Shown piece after piece: positions 54,594 to 63,244 of a stretch of 64,000 nucleotides of DNA (positions within the stretch are counted from its first letter, which is position 1; every line of letters starts with the position of its first letter). The DNA is taken from positions 3,119,852-3,183,851 of the forward strand of contig NZ_NRSW01000001.1 in assembly GCF_002288635.1 (NCBI RefSeq), in the 5' to 3' direction. This DNA is from Mucilaginibacter sp. MD40. GTDB taxonomy: Bacteria; Bacteroidota; Bacteroidia; Sphingobacteriales; Sphingobacteriaceae. Under the pieces are notes generated by a model that made no database searches, was not told where the DNA came from, and saw only the letters and a list, made by a program, of their open reading frames with translations. Position numbers and translations under genes: made by a program.

Positions 54594-54929
54594 ATGCCTT
54601 ACAAAGAACGCGAGATCAGTAAAATGTACTACACCATGGGCGAGGTGGCTTCCATGTTTGACGTTAACCAGTCGCTGATACGTTTTTACGAAAAGGAGTT
54701 TGATGTACTTACCCCAAAAAAGAACAAAAAAGGTAACCGCTATTTTACCCCCGAAGATATTGAGAACCTCAAGATCATTTTTCACCTCATTCGCGATAAA
54801 GGCTACACACTGCAAGGCGCCAAGGACCACTTAAAGAACGACTCCGGCAATACGCGGGATAACCAGCGGGTGATAGACTCGCTCGAGAACCTTAAAAGGT
54901 TCCTGCTCGAGGTACGCGACGAGTTGTAA
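54594..54929 (+). CDS. MerR-family transcriptional regulator
   Basis: 111 residues from the ATG at 54594; a frame from 54537 would add a hydrophobic N-terminus and cross the promoter, which is unlikely. MerR HTH: YYTMGEVASMFDVNQSLIRFYEKEF then NKKGNRYFTPEDIENLKII. The C-terminal helix is short (LENLKRFLLEVRDEL) with no cysteine metal-binding loop, so it belongs to the effectorless HTH-type MerR family common in Bacteroidota. Target unknown; it precedes comEC by 61 bases. Confidence 0.9.
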   Translation: MPYKEREISKMYYTMGEVASMFDVNQSLIRFYEKEFDVLTPKKNKKGNRYFTPEDIENLKIIFHLIRDKGYTLQGAKDHLKNDSGNTRDNQRVIDSLENLKRFLLEVRDEL

Positions 54930-54990
54930 TCACTCAAATAAATCCTATTTTTAAGCCAGCGTATAAACCTTATCCAAACGCCGGATAATT

Positions 54991-56850
54991 ATGATAAACA
55001 GGCACCGGGGCGAAATACCTGTTGTTTTATTGCTTTTACCGTTTATAGCCGGCATTGCTTGTGGCATTTGGAATGCCTATGAACAGCCGTACACCTGGGT
55101 TGGTATTTTACTGGCTTTACTGGCAACTGTATTTATAGCACTTAACATTGCTTATCAAACATTACGGCTTTATCATTACCGTTGGATAGGCACTTTGCTT
55201 ATCATACCTATCTTATTCCTTACCGGCTTGTTATTTACGCTGAGCAGGAACGAACTTAACCATGCCGACCATTTCAGCAGGCAGCAGGCCAAATACCTGT
55301 TGGTCAATATCAACTCCGAACCCTCAGTTAAAAGTGAAGTCACCCGCTTTACCGCTGATATAGTTAGCGCTTATGATGGAAAAGCCTATCATCACACAAC
55401 CGGTACGATGCTCATAGCCGTTAAGGATAAGCTTGCTACCAACCTGTTTTACGGCGAACAATTGCTGATACCTGCAAATTATTCGGCCCCCGACCCTCCT
55501 TTTAACCTAGGAGAGTTTAATTACAAGCAATATCTCGCCAATAAGCATATTCATCAACAGGCCTATTTATACCCCGGCCAATACCGGGTGTTAGGTTCCG
55601 GTAAAGGCAACCAGCTGATCAGCTACGCGCTGCAAACCCGACAGCAACTGGTAGATAAACTTCGCCATAACATGAAGGATACAACTGCGATGGCTGTAGC
55701 CTCTACCCTAATATTGGGCTACAAGGCCGATCTGAGCGCCGATGTTATGCAAACTTACGCTAAAACGGGCACTATACATATCCTCTCCGTATCTGGCGGC
55801 CATGTGGCCATACTGCTTGGCCTGTTGGTGTATATACTGGGCTTTTTACCCAATAAACAAACACGCGTATTCAAAGCTGTTATTATCCTTATGGTGATAT
55901 GGGCCTACGCGGTACTCACCGGCCTTTCGCCTGCCGTATGCCGCGCCGCTGTAATGATCACGCTCATTATTGCAGGCAAAACCTACAGCCGCCAGCTAAA
56001 CAGCCTAAACCTTTTAGCTGTATCGGCTTTCGTGCTACTGCTGTATGATCCCTATTTGCTCACCGATGTTGGCTTCCAATTATCCTATTTGGCCGTGGCC
56101 GGTATTTTAATTCTGCAACCTGTTATATATGGCCTTTTGAGTATCAGGAATAAATGGCTGGATAAATTATGGCTGGCCTGTTCCGTATCTGTTGCCGCGC
56201 AAGCCTTTACTTTTCCGCTCAGTTTATATTACTTTCACCAATTTCCGGCTTATTTTATAGTAAGTAACCTGCTAATTGTGCTACCGGTAGGCCTTATCAT
56301 GTATGCCGGGCTATTGCTGCTTGTGCTGCCACAATGGCCCTGGGTATCTCAAGCGCTGGGATGGCTGCTGGAAAAAAGTATCCTGATGATGAATAGAATG
56401 CTCGCCTTTGTTGAGCAACTGCCTTTCGCGAGTATTAACAAAGTATGGATCACCCCTATGGAGCTGGTATTACTCAGCTGCATTGTACTAATGGTTGCCT
56501 ATTTTTTATACAGCAAGAATAAAAGGGCTTTTATAGCTACAGCAATTGGCTGCTTATTATTGTTTACCAGTTTTTCTGTCAGAAAGATAAATGCTGATAA
56601 CAAAAACATGGTGATATTTCTGAACGCGCGTAAACAGCAAGCCATAGTATTTAAGCACGGCGAAAAGGGTGTGGTGATCACCAATATGCAACCAGCCGAT
56701 AAAGCCTTTTCTTATTCCGTACAACCCTGCCTGGATAGTATGCAGATAGAAGATTACCGGCTGCTGCCCTTTACCGCTGATGTGCATAACCCCTACCTGT
56801 TAAAGAAAGATGCTCTGGTAGCCTTTGGCACTAAAAATTCTTGCTGTTAA
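54991..56850 (+). CDS. comEC: ComEC/Rec2-like competence channel, 5' part of frameshifted gene
   Basis: 619 codons before a premature stop. N-terminal membrane segments and OB-like DUF4131 domain (about 30-190), then the Competence domain: ILSVSGGHVAILLGLL near 262, ILGYKADLS and the helical GLSPAVCRAAVMI and DPYLLTDVGFQLSYLAV. Translocates single-stranded DNA in natural competence. The metallo-beta-lactamase domain found in longer ComECs is missing, as in many Bacteroidota. The end of the gene continues in another frame (see 56835-57062); a single missing A in the A-run at 56833-56837 explains the break. Confidence 0.88.
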   Translation: MINRHRGEIPVVLLLLPFIAGIACGIWNAYEQPYTWVGILLALLATVFIALNIAYQTLRLYHYRWIGTLLIIPILFLTGLLFTLSRNELNHADHFSRQQAKYLLVNINSEPSVKSEVTRFTADIVSAYDGKAYHHTTGTMLIAVKDKLATNLFYGEQLLIPANYSAPDPPFNLGEFNYKQYLANKHIHQQAYLYPGQYRVLGSGKGNQLISYALQTRQQLVDKLRHNMKDTTAMAVASTLILGYKADLSADVMQTYAKTGTIHILSVSGGHVAILLGLLVYILGFLPNKQTRVFKAVIILMVIWAYAVLTGLSPAVCRAAVMITLIIAGKTYSRQLNSLNLLAVSAFVLLLYDPYLLTDVGFQLSYLAVAGILILQPVIYGLLSIRNKWLDKLWLACSVSVAAQAFTFPLSLYYFHQFPAYFIVSNLLIVLPVGLIMYAGLLLLVLPQWPWVSQALGWLLEKSILMMNRMLAFVEQLPFASINKVWITPMELVLLSCIVLMVAYFLYSKNKRAFIATAIGCLLLFTSFSVRKINADNKNMVIFLNARKQQAIVFKHGEKGVVITNMQPADKAFSYSVQPCLDSMQIEDYRLLPFTADVHNPYLLKKDALVAFGTKNSCC

Positions 56851-57062
56851 ACGATAGCAGCCGGTTTAAGTCTATCGGTAGCGATACGGGTATTAATTAT
56901 GCCTACCTCAGCGATAATGTTTGGATGGATAGTTCGGTTTCACATTTGCCGTTGATCGTTTCTGCTAACAATAGTAACGCCTATACAGAAAAAGCCAAGG
57001 CTGTGAGCCATAAAATTTATATCCTAAACCGTAACAAAGCATTGCTATTAATATCTAATTAA
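56835..57062 (+). pseudogene. 3' end of comEC in another frame
   Basis: Frame +2 relative to the 5' part: KFLLLNDSSRFKSIGSDTG and then INYAYLSDNVW, ending KIYILNRNKALLLIS. One extra A after ACTAAA would join it to the 5' part and give about 690 residues, the usual Bacteroidota ComEC length. Confidence 0.75.
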
Positions 57063-57140
57063 TGTTAAATAAGCATATTTGATAAAAAAATTTTGCGCAT
57101 ATTTAATTACACACTAAATTGTAATCATTAAAATAAAATC

Positions 57141-57785
57141 ATGAAGAGTAAATTATTCACAGCTGCATTGGGCGTAGTGCTTTCTGCAACAGCATTTAAT
57201 GCAAGCGCTCAAAAAGCTTATAAAGAGGGCGTTATGACCATCTCATCAAACATGATGGGCCAGAACATTGAGATAAAAACGTATTTCCGTTCAGACTCAA
57301 GCGCTACCGCTTTTAATTCAGGCCCTGCTGCTATTAAAGTATTGACCGATAAAGATGCCAAATCAATGGCTATTTTGGTTGATGTACCCGTAGCGTCTAT
57401 TAAAAAAGCGGCTATTGCTACCCCTGCCGAAATTGAAGAACAACAGGCTAAATTACCTGTATTCCAATTTACCCCGGGTACTGAGACTAAAGTGATCAAT
57501 GGCTTTAACTGCAAAAAAGTTACCGCTAAAGACACTAAGAATGGCAAAACCTATGATATCTGGGTAACTAATGATATTTCCCTGCCACAAATTGGCGGCG
57601 CTAAAGTTTACGCGAACGCGGGCGGTGTACCTATCCAATACGCTACCTTCCAAAACGGACAATCTGCAGAGGTAACCGTAAAAAGCATTGTAGAGCAAAA
57701 AGTTCCTGCGGGTACTTTTGGCATCCCTGCTGATTTTGATAAAATTTCGCTTGATGACCTCAAAGCCATGAGCGGCGGTAACTAA
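57141..57785 (+). CDS. Secreted DUF4412-like hypothetical protein
   Basis: 214 residues with a signal peptide (1-23, ASAQK). Mature part is beta-rich with KVINGFNCKKVTAKDTKNGKTYDIWVTNDISLP near 120-150 and FGIPADFDKISLDD at the end, like DUF4412/GLPGLI-type exported proteins. No catalytic site visible. Monocistronic, with a 19-bp stem terminator. Confidence 0.78.
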   Translation: MKSKLFTAALGVVLSATAFNASAQKAYKEGVMTISSNMMGQNIEIKTYFRSDSSATAFNSGPAAIKVLTDKDAKSMAILVDVPVASIKKAAIATPAEIEEQQAKLPVFQFTPGTETKVINGFNCKKVTAKDTKNGKTYDIWVTNDISLPQIGGAKVYANAGGVPIQYATFQNGQSAEVTVKSIVEQKVPAGTFGIPADFDKISLDDLKAMSGGN

Positions 57786-57800
57786 TTAATAGTTTACACT

Positions 57801-57840
57801 TAACAGAAAAAGCCACGCAAATGCGTGGCTTTTTCTGTTA
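57801..57840. terminator. Terminator of the DUF4412-like gene
   Basis: A perfect 19-bp stem (TAACAGAAAAAGCCACGCA and complement) with only 2 unpaired bases; A-rich and T-rich arms; between convergent genes. Confidence 0.87.
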
Positions 57841-57888
57841 AGAAACGTCCCTCATCTGCGATAAACAACGCGTTTAAAATTAAATAGG

Positions 57889-58497
57889 TTAATTTACCTC
57901 TTTACCCAGGCCGAGTACCCACTTGTTAAATAAAGCGCTTTCCATTTCAACAGCTTTTTGCGCGTGGTGCTGCCAATCGGGCGAAAATTGTTTCAACTGG
58001 TTGATCATTTCTTCCAGGTGGCCTTCTTCTTCCAGGATAATGGATTTTACATTTACCTTGCTGCCCGCGTTATCCAGTGCCTGCTGGTAAACCGGGTATA
58101 ACTCATCGGCACGTACCTCTATGGCATAGGTAACCAGCAAATAAGCCGCGAAACGTAATTCGGCACCGCTCAAGTTCATCTCCTTTTTAAGGTAGCGACA
58201 CACATCAATATCCAGCTGGTTCAAATAATTCTTGCTATGAGCAGGCGCTATCAAAAATTGCGGCGCATAGGTTGGGCAATTCCCGGGCGCGGCTTTTTCT
58301 ATTTGCTTTTTCAGATAAAAAGCATGGCGATGTTCTTCCGCAGCATGTTTTAAAATGATGTAAGTAACATTAACAGTGTCTTCACTGGCCGATATTTTAC
58401 GCGCGCCGGTATTCTCCATCAGCGACAGCGTATTTAACCAGCGTGCATGTAATTGGTTATCGGCTATTATCTTAGGTAATATTGTAGCTAATTCCAT
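57889..58497 (-). CDS. Ferritin-like diiron protein in the bioA operon
   Basis: 202 residues, no signal peptide. Four-helix pattern with a complete six-ligand ferritin-like site: Glu28 (helix A), E55xxH58 in AAEEHRH (helix B), Glu127 in AIEVRADEL (helix C) and E157xxH160 in EEEGH (helix D). I do not recognise a named family. It starts 3 bases after the bioA stop, behind Nudix and CDF genes. Such sites bind two irons or manganese and catalyse O2-dependent chemistry or storage. A role tied to biotin synthesis, for instance in making the pimeloyl precursor or protecting the pathway, is inference. Confidence 0.78.
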   Translation of the reverse strand: MELATILPKIIADNQLHARWLNTLSLMENTGARKISASEDTVNVTYIILKHAAEEHRHAFYLKKQIEKAAPGNCPTYAPQFLIAPAHSKNYLNQLDIDVCRYLKKEMNLSGAELRFAAYLLVTYAIEVRADELYPVYQQALDNAGSKVNVKSIILEEEGHLEEMINQLKQFSPDWQHHAQKAVEMESALFNKWVLGLGKEVN

Positions 58498-58500
58498 AAT

Positions 58501-59766
58501 TTAAATTGTATCAAGCGCCTCTTCAATGGCGCTGTAAATGTAATCCAGTTCGGCATCAGTAATGCAATACGGAGGTAAAATGTACACGATATTGCCCAGC
58601 GGACGAAGAATAATACCCTTATCCAGAAAGAAATGGTAAAGCTTATCGCGCAAACCACTGAAATAAGAGGTATTGCCGCCCGTCTGCCATTCCAGCGCCA
58701 ATATGGTACCCGTTTGGCGATAGTTAGCAATGCGTTGGTGACCTTTTATTTTTTCGGCAAATGCCCGGTGCCTGGCTACTATCCTGTCAATACTTTGTTG
58801 CGTAGCAGGATCAAGAAATAGATCTAAACTTGCCAGCGATGCGGCGCATGCCACCGGGTTAGCAGTGTAGGAATGCCCGTGAAAAAGCGTCTTCATTTTA
58901 TCGTCAGATAAAAAGGCATCATATATCTGCTGCGTACAGGTGGTGAGCCCGAAAGCCATAGTGCCGCCGGTAAGCCCTTTTGAGAAGCACATAATGTCCG
59001 GCTGCGTTTGCACATGGTTACAGGCAAATGGTTTACCCGTACGGCCGAAACCGGTAAATACCTCATCATCTATCAGCAATACCCCTTCCCCCTTGCAATG
59101 CGCCATTAAAGCCTCCAGATGGCGGGCTTCATACATGATCATCCCGGCAGATCCCTGCACCAGCGGCTCGAATATAAAGCAAGCCAGTTGTGATTTTAGA
59201 TCGGAGATTTGCGATTTTAGATTTTCGATGTTATCATCGGTTGGTAGGTCGATAAACTCTACCTCAAATAATAAACTATCAAAAGCCGCGGTAAAAGCGC
59301 TCCTCCCACTTACCGACATGGCCCCGAAGGTATCGCCATGATAGGCGTTTTTAAAAGCCAGTATTTTAGTGCGCTGTTCGCCTTTGTTGTGCCAGTATTG
59401 CAGGCACATTTTTATAGCCACTTCAATAGCGGTAGAACCGTTATCAGAGTAAAAAGCTTTTTTCTGATTACCGGGCAATATGGCTAATAAACGCTCGGCA
59501 AGTTCCACCGCGCCGGGATGGGTGAAACCGGCAAATATCACATGTTCGAGCTTTAACAACTGTTCGGCCACCTTCTGCGCAATATAAGGATGCGAATGGC
59601 CATGTATGTTTACCCACCAGGATGATACGGCATCAATATAACGTTTGCCATCCTCATCAAAAACACAGGTACCCTCACCTCTTACTATACCTATAGGCGG
59701 TTGTGCAGTTTGCATTTGTGTATACGGGTGCCAAATCACCCGCAGATCGCGTTCTGATAAACTCAT
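58501..59766 (-). CDS. bioA: Adenosylmethionine-8-amino-7-oxononanoate aminotransferase
   Basis: 421 residues, class III PLP transaminase. WHPYTQMQT at the start is the BioA signature that recognises KAPA; YSDNGSTAIEVAIKM, LLIDDEVFTGFGRTGKPFA and the PLP lysine Lys263 in FSKGLTGG follow. Makes 7,8-diaminononanoate with SAM as amino donor. Carries a short internal repeat around residues 182-195 (NLKSQISDLKSQ). Its start overlaps the stop of the Nudix gene (ATGA). No other bio genes are in the window. Confidence 0.95.
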   Translation of the reverse strand: MSLSERDLRVIWHPYTQMQTAQPPIGIVRGEGTCVFDEDGKRYIDAVSSWWVNIHGHSHPYIAQKVAEQLLKLEHVIFAGFTHPGAVELAERLLAILPGNQKKAFYSDNGSTAIEVAIKMCLQYWHNKGEQRTKILAFKNAYHGDTFGAMSVSGRSAFTAAFDSLLFEVEFIDLPTDDNIENLKSQISDLKSQLACFIFEPLVQGSAGMIMYEARHLEALMAHCKGEGVLLIDDEVFTGFGRTGKPFACNHVQTQPDIMCFSKGLTGGTMAFGLTTCTQQIYDAFLSDDKMKTLFHGHSYTANPVACAASLASLDLFLDPATQQSIDRIVARHRAFAEKIKGHQRIANYRQTGTILALEWQTGGNTSYFSGLRDKLYHFFLDKGIILRPLGNIVYILPPYCITDAELDYIYSAIEEALDTI

Positions 59767-60212
59767 GCGCTTTTAATTAATAGTTCTGCTACGTGTTGGT
59801 CTATCGGGAAAGTAAAGTCTTCAACCTTAAGGTCACTCAGTTTTATCCAGCGGAAAGATTGTAGAACGTCACCTTCGCCATCAAAGTCAAAAATATGGGT
59901 TTTAGTGCTAAAGCGAAGATCTGCTACCGCCCTCACCATATAATAAACACTAATGATCTGTGAATCGTTAAAAGCCGATTTTACAAAGAAATCGGTCGTG
60001 TAAAAATGATCTGTTACTTCGATCTCGGTATTACACTCTTCCAAAAATTCGCGTTTAAGGCCCTCGATCAGTCCTTCGCCATACTCCAAACCTCCACCCG
60101 GCAGTTTGGTAAAACGCATGCCCTGCTCCTGCTCATCGCTTATCAGCAACTCATTGTTATTGTTAATAAGCAAGCCGTAAACGCGTACGTTAAAAAATCC
60201 TTTACTGCTCAT
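59763..60212 (-). CDS. Nudix hydrolase
   Basis: 149 residues. Nudix box GGGLEYGEGLIEGLKREFLEE, with the usual G after EE replaced by C (EECNTE), followed by a normal alpha/beta/alpha fold. Hydrolyses a nucleoside diphosphate linked to another group. Overlaps the start of bioA by 4 bases and the upstream CDF gene by 11 bases, so it is translated in one operon. Substrate unknown. Confidence 0.88.
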   Translation of the reverse strand: MSSKGFFNVRVYGLLINNNNELLISDEQEQGMRFTKLPGGGLEYGEGLIEGLKREFLEECNTEIEVTDHFYTTDFFVKSAFNDSQIISVYYMVRAVADLRFSTKTHIFDFDGEGDVLQSFRWIKLSDLKVEDFTFPIDQHVAELLIKSA

Positions 60213-61179
60213 AGTGCTTTTTGTTCCGCATTACATTCTCTAAAGTCCATGGTATTTCCTCCCGTTTCGCTTCGCTGCGGATGGGGCAATTGGGCATACT
60301 GCAATAGTGGCAGCAATCCGGCAAGCATGGGTCGGTATGGATAAAAAACTCGGTACGGATACCGGCTTTCTCATTAATTAGTTTATCCACCAGTTTCACC
60401 TCATCATGCACGCGGTTAAGGTCGAAGTAATTGGGTAATGTAAGGTGGCAATCGATATGTAACTCATGCCCGTATTTTTGCGCGCGCAGGTTATGAATAT
60501 CGATCCATTCCTCATGGCGTTGTTGACTCAATAGCTTTACCACGTCGCTAACTACGTCAAAATCGGTTTCGTCCATTAAACCGGCTACCGAACGGCGCAC
60601 CAGTTTGTAACCAGTTATTACGATATATATACCTACTAAAATAGATAAGGCGCTATCCAGCCAAAGTATTTTGGTAAAATAGATGAGCAGCAAACCTACC
60701 ACCAAACCGGCGCTGGTAACGGTATCTGTTAATAAATGCCGCCCATCGGCCTCTATGGTAATGGATGGGATGGATTTACCCTTTTGTACCATGTAATAGC
60801 CCAGCAAACCGTTAATGAGGCCCGTGGTACCGATGATGACAGCGCCCAATAACAGGTCGTGTATCTGCTCGGGGTTGAAAAAGCTGTAGGCCGATTTGAG
60901 GATGATAATAATCCCCGCTACACCAATTAATATACCTTCAATAAATACCGAAAAGAACTCTACCTTGCCATGCCCGTAAGGGTGGTTCTCATCGCGCGGC
61001 ATCGAAGCCAGGTAGATACTGTAAAACGCGAAACCACTGGCTACCACGTTTACTATACTCTCGGCTGCATCGGTTAAAACAAAGTTGGAATTGGTTAAAA
61101 GATAGGCGCTGAACTTTAGCACCATCAAAACGATGCCGGTAACCAACGATACAAGGATGATGCGCTTTTGCTGTTTCAA
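60202..61179 (-). CDS. Cation-diffusion-facilitator transporter with Cys-rich tail
   Basis: 325 residues, five to six membrane helices. TM5 has the normal HxxxD (His148, Asp152), but TM2 carries ExxxN (Glu40, Asn44 in TDAAESIVN) where Zn/Fe transporters usually have DxxxD. The cytoplasmic domain ends in a Cys cluster: Cys285, Cys289, Cys290, Cys293 and Cys298, which may bind metal. The frame opens with TTG at 61177-61179; no in-frame ATG upstream before a stop. First gene of a four-gene operon with Nudix, bioA and the ferritin-like protein. Exports a divalent metal. Confidence 0.88.
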   Translation of the reverse strand: MKQQKRIILVSLVTGIVLMVLKFSAYLLTNSNFVLTDAAESIVNVVASGFAFYSIYLASMPRDENHPYGHGKVEFFSVFIEGILIGVAGIIIILKSAYSFFNPEQIHDLLLGAVIIGTTGLINGLLGYYMVQKGKSIPSITIEADGRHLLTDTVTSAGLVVGLLLIYFTKILWLDSALSILVGIYIVITGYKLVRRSVAGLMDETDFDVVSDVVKLLSQQRHEEWIDIHNLRAQKYGHELHIDCHLTLPNYFDLNRVHDEVKLVDKLINEKAGIRTEFFIHTDPCLPDCCHYCSMPNCPIRSEAKREEIPWTLENVMRNKKHYEQ

Positions 61180-61313
61180 AACCTGCTTTTAAATTGAGGG
61201 GCAAACTTACATAAAATTGCGCCCCGCCCTTTCTATAATTTAAAAATCACCCCAAATGTTTTGTGTAGTTACAGGCAGGTATTAAATTATGAATTTGATA
61301 ATAATAACCCCAC

Positions 61314-61346
61314 TTTGATTGCGGAAAAATGATTTTTCTATATTTG
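61314..61346 (+). promoter_or_regulatory. Promoter of the aspartate aminotransferase gene
   Basis: TTTG at 61314-61317 and TATATTTG at 61339-61346, 21 bases apart, both perfect matches to the Bacteroidota -33/-7 consensus. Start expected near 61352, a leader of about 14 bases. Confidence 0.68.
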
Positions 61347-61365
61347 TCGCACTAACATAAATAAT

Positions 61366-62559
61366 ATGAGCGCATTAAGTAACAGGATCAACAACCTGTC
61401 AGAATCTCAAACCATTAAAATGGCAAAAATGGGCCGCGAATTGGCCGCTAAAGGTGTAGATGTGATCAGCCTTAGCTTTGGTGAACCCGATTTTCATACC
61501 CCCGAGTATGTGAAGGATGCAGCCAAGACCGCCATGGATAAGAACTTTACTTACTACACCCCCGTTGCCGGTTACCCAGACCTGCGCAAGGCCGTTGTAA
61601 AGAAGCTGAAGGATGAGAACAACCTGGATTATACTGATACGCAAATTGTAGTTTCAACCGGCGCTAAACAGGCTATTGCCAACGCGGTGCTTTGTTTGGT
61701 TAATCCCGGTGAAGAAGTGATCATCCCGACACCGTACTGGGTATCCTACTCCGAGGTGGTTAAACTTGCCGAAGGTGTAAGCGTGTTTATTGATACTACT
61801 GTTGAAACCAATTTTAAAATTACGCCAGAGCAGTTGGAGGCGGCTATAACACCTAAAACTAAATTATTCATGTTCTCATCGCCGTGTAACCCTACCGGTA
61901 GCGTGTACAGTAAAGATGAGTTGGAGGGTTTGGCGAAAGTTTTTGAGAAACATCCTCATGTGTATATCCTGAGCGATGAGATCTACGAGCACATCAACTT
62001 TATTGGTGGCCACGAATCAATAGCTCAGTTTGACAGTATAAAAGACCGCGTGGTGATCATCAATGGTTGGTCTAAGGCTTTCGCCATGACCGGCTGGAGA
62101 ATTGGCTACACCGCGTCAAATAGCGAAATTGCAGCCGCTTGCGATAAAATGCAGGGTCAGATCACTTCGGGTACTTGCTCTATTACCCAAAAAGCGGGTA
62201 TAGCGGCTTATGAAGGCGGCCTGGAAACCGTACATCAAATGCGCGATGAGTTCCAGAAACGCCGCGACCTGGTTTACGGCCTGCTGAAAGATATCCCGGG
62301 TGTTGAGGTGAACCTGCCGGATGGCGCTTTTTACTTCTTCCCTAACGTTACTTCATTCTTCGGCAAAAGCTATAATGGTAAGACGATCAAAGATGCCGAT
62401 GAACTGTCTATATTTCTTTTAGAAGAAGCACACGTGGCTACCGTAGGTGGTGATTCATTCGGCGATAAAAAGTCTATCCGTATCTCTTATGCCGCTGCCG
62501 AAGACAAACTGGTAGAAGCTTTAAAAAGAATTAAAGCGGCCCTGGCAAAATTAGCTTAA
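61366..62559 (+). CDS. Aspartate aminotransferase, class I
   Basis: 397 residues. SFGEPDFHTPEYVKDA at the N-terminus, STGAKQAIANA, SSPCNPTGSVYS, LSDEIYEHINF and the PLP lysine Lys237 in NGWSKAFAMTGWRIGY are the signatures of the fold-type I class I/II aminotransferases, subgroup 1b (Thermus AspAT-like). Converts aspartate and 2-oxoglutarate to oxaloacetate and glutamate. Followed by a strong terminator. Confidence 0.93.
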   Translation: MSALSNRINNLSESQTIKMAKMGRELAAKGVDVISLSFGEPDFHTPEYVKDAAKTAMDKNFTYYTPVAGYPDLRKAVVKKLKDENNLDYTDTQIVVSTGAKQAIANAVLCLVNPGEEVIIPTPYWVSYSEVVKLAEGVSVFIDTTVETNFKITPEQLEAAITPKTKLFMFSSPCNPTGSVYSKDELEGLAKVFEKHPHVYILSDEIYEHINFIGGHESIAQFDSIKDRVVIINGWSKAFAMTGWRIGYTASNSEIAAACDKMQGQITSGTCSITQKAGIAAYEGGLETVHQMRDEFQKRRDLVYGLLKDIPGVEVNLPDGAFYFFPNVTSFFGKSYNGKTIKDADELSIFLLEEAHVATVGGDSFGDKKSIRISYAAAEDKLVEALKRIKAALAKLA

Positions 62560-62607
62560 ACTTATGCATCGCAAGCTTTGGGATGCTGCATAGTTTAAAA
62601 TCTGATA

Positions 62608-62650
62608 TAAACAAGAAAGCCTTTCCGTAATGGAAAGGCTTTCTTGTTTA
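62608..62650. terminator. Terminator between aminotransferase and barrel genes
   Basis: TAAACAAGAAAGCCTTTCC and GGAAAGGCTTTCTTGTTTA, perfect 19-bp stem with a 5-base loop. Its outer arm AACAAGAAAGCC also occurs in the terminator at 37258. Confidence 0.9.
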
Positions 62651-62665
62651 TGGTTATCGTATTTA

Positions 62666-63244
62666 TTACAAACCGAAGCCGTAAGCAACACGTAAACCTA
62701 CTGTACCGTAATTTCTGCTCTGTCCAGAGAAGTTTTCATAACGGGCACCAATATCCCATGATTTGTTTGCCCAACCGATACCTGGAGAAGCAATTAATTT
62801 AGTTTGTTTAGGTATTTCACCTACACGGCCATCATAATCACCATAGTGGCTGGTTTCAAAACCGGCACCCAGTTCACCTGCTAAATAAATGTTTTGTGAT
62901 ACAAAGGCTTTCAAACCTAATTTAACCGGTACTACACCGAATGATTTTGATTCGTAACCTGAGTTAACGTCACCAGCGGCATTAATATTTTTGCCGAAGA
63001 AGTTGTAGTAACCAGAGGTTAATGTTAAAGCAAGATTGTCAGAAACACCATATTGTAACCTTGGAGTGATACCCAAACCGAAGTTAGACACATCATGGAA
63101 ACGGCCTACTGGTGCCATACCATCCACACCGATACCAAAGCGCCATACGCTTTTAGGGGTAGTTTGTGCATTTGCTGCGTTTGATCCGATAAATAAAGCG
63201 GCGGCTGTAAAGGCTGCGGCTATAACTTTAGTCATTTTTTTCAT
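62666..63244 (-). CDS. Outer-membrane beta-barrel protein (OmpW/porin-like)
   Basis: 192 residues from the ATG at 63244; a frame from 63367 would add 41 residues unlike a signal peptide. MKKMTKVIAAAFTAAALFIGSNAANAQ is a clean signal peptide. The mature protein alternates short amphipathic strands (ITPRLQYGVSDNLALTLTSGYYNF, KLGLKAFVSQNIYLAGELGAGFE) and ends VGLRVAYGFGL with terminal aromatic/hydrophobic residues. Eight-stranded small barrel; no family name recognised with certainty. The upstream 330-base spacer contains no other gene. Confidence 0.8.
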   Translation of the reverse strand: MKKMTKVIAAAFTAAALFIGSNAANAQTTPKSVWRFGIGVDGMAPVGRFHDVSNFGLGITPRLQYGVSDNLALTLTSGYYNFFGKNINAAGDVNSGYESKSFGVVPVKLGLKAFVSQNIYLAGELGAGFETSHYGDYDGRVGEIPKQTKLIASPGIGWANKSWDIGARYENFSGQSRNYGTVGLRVAYGFGL

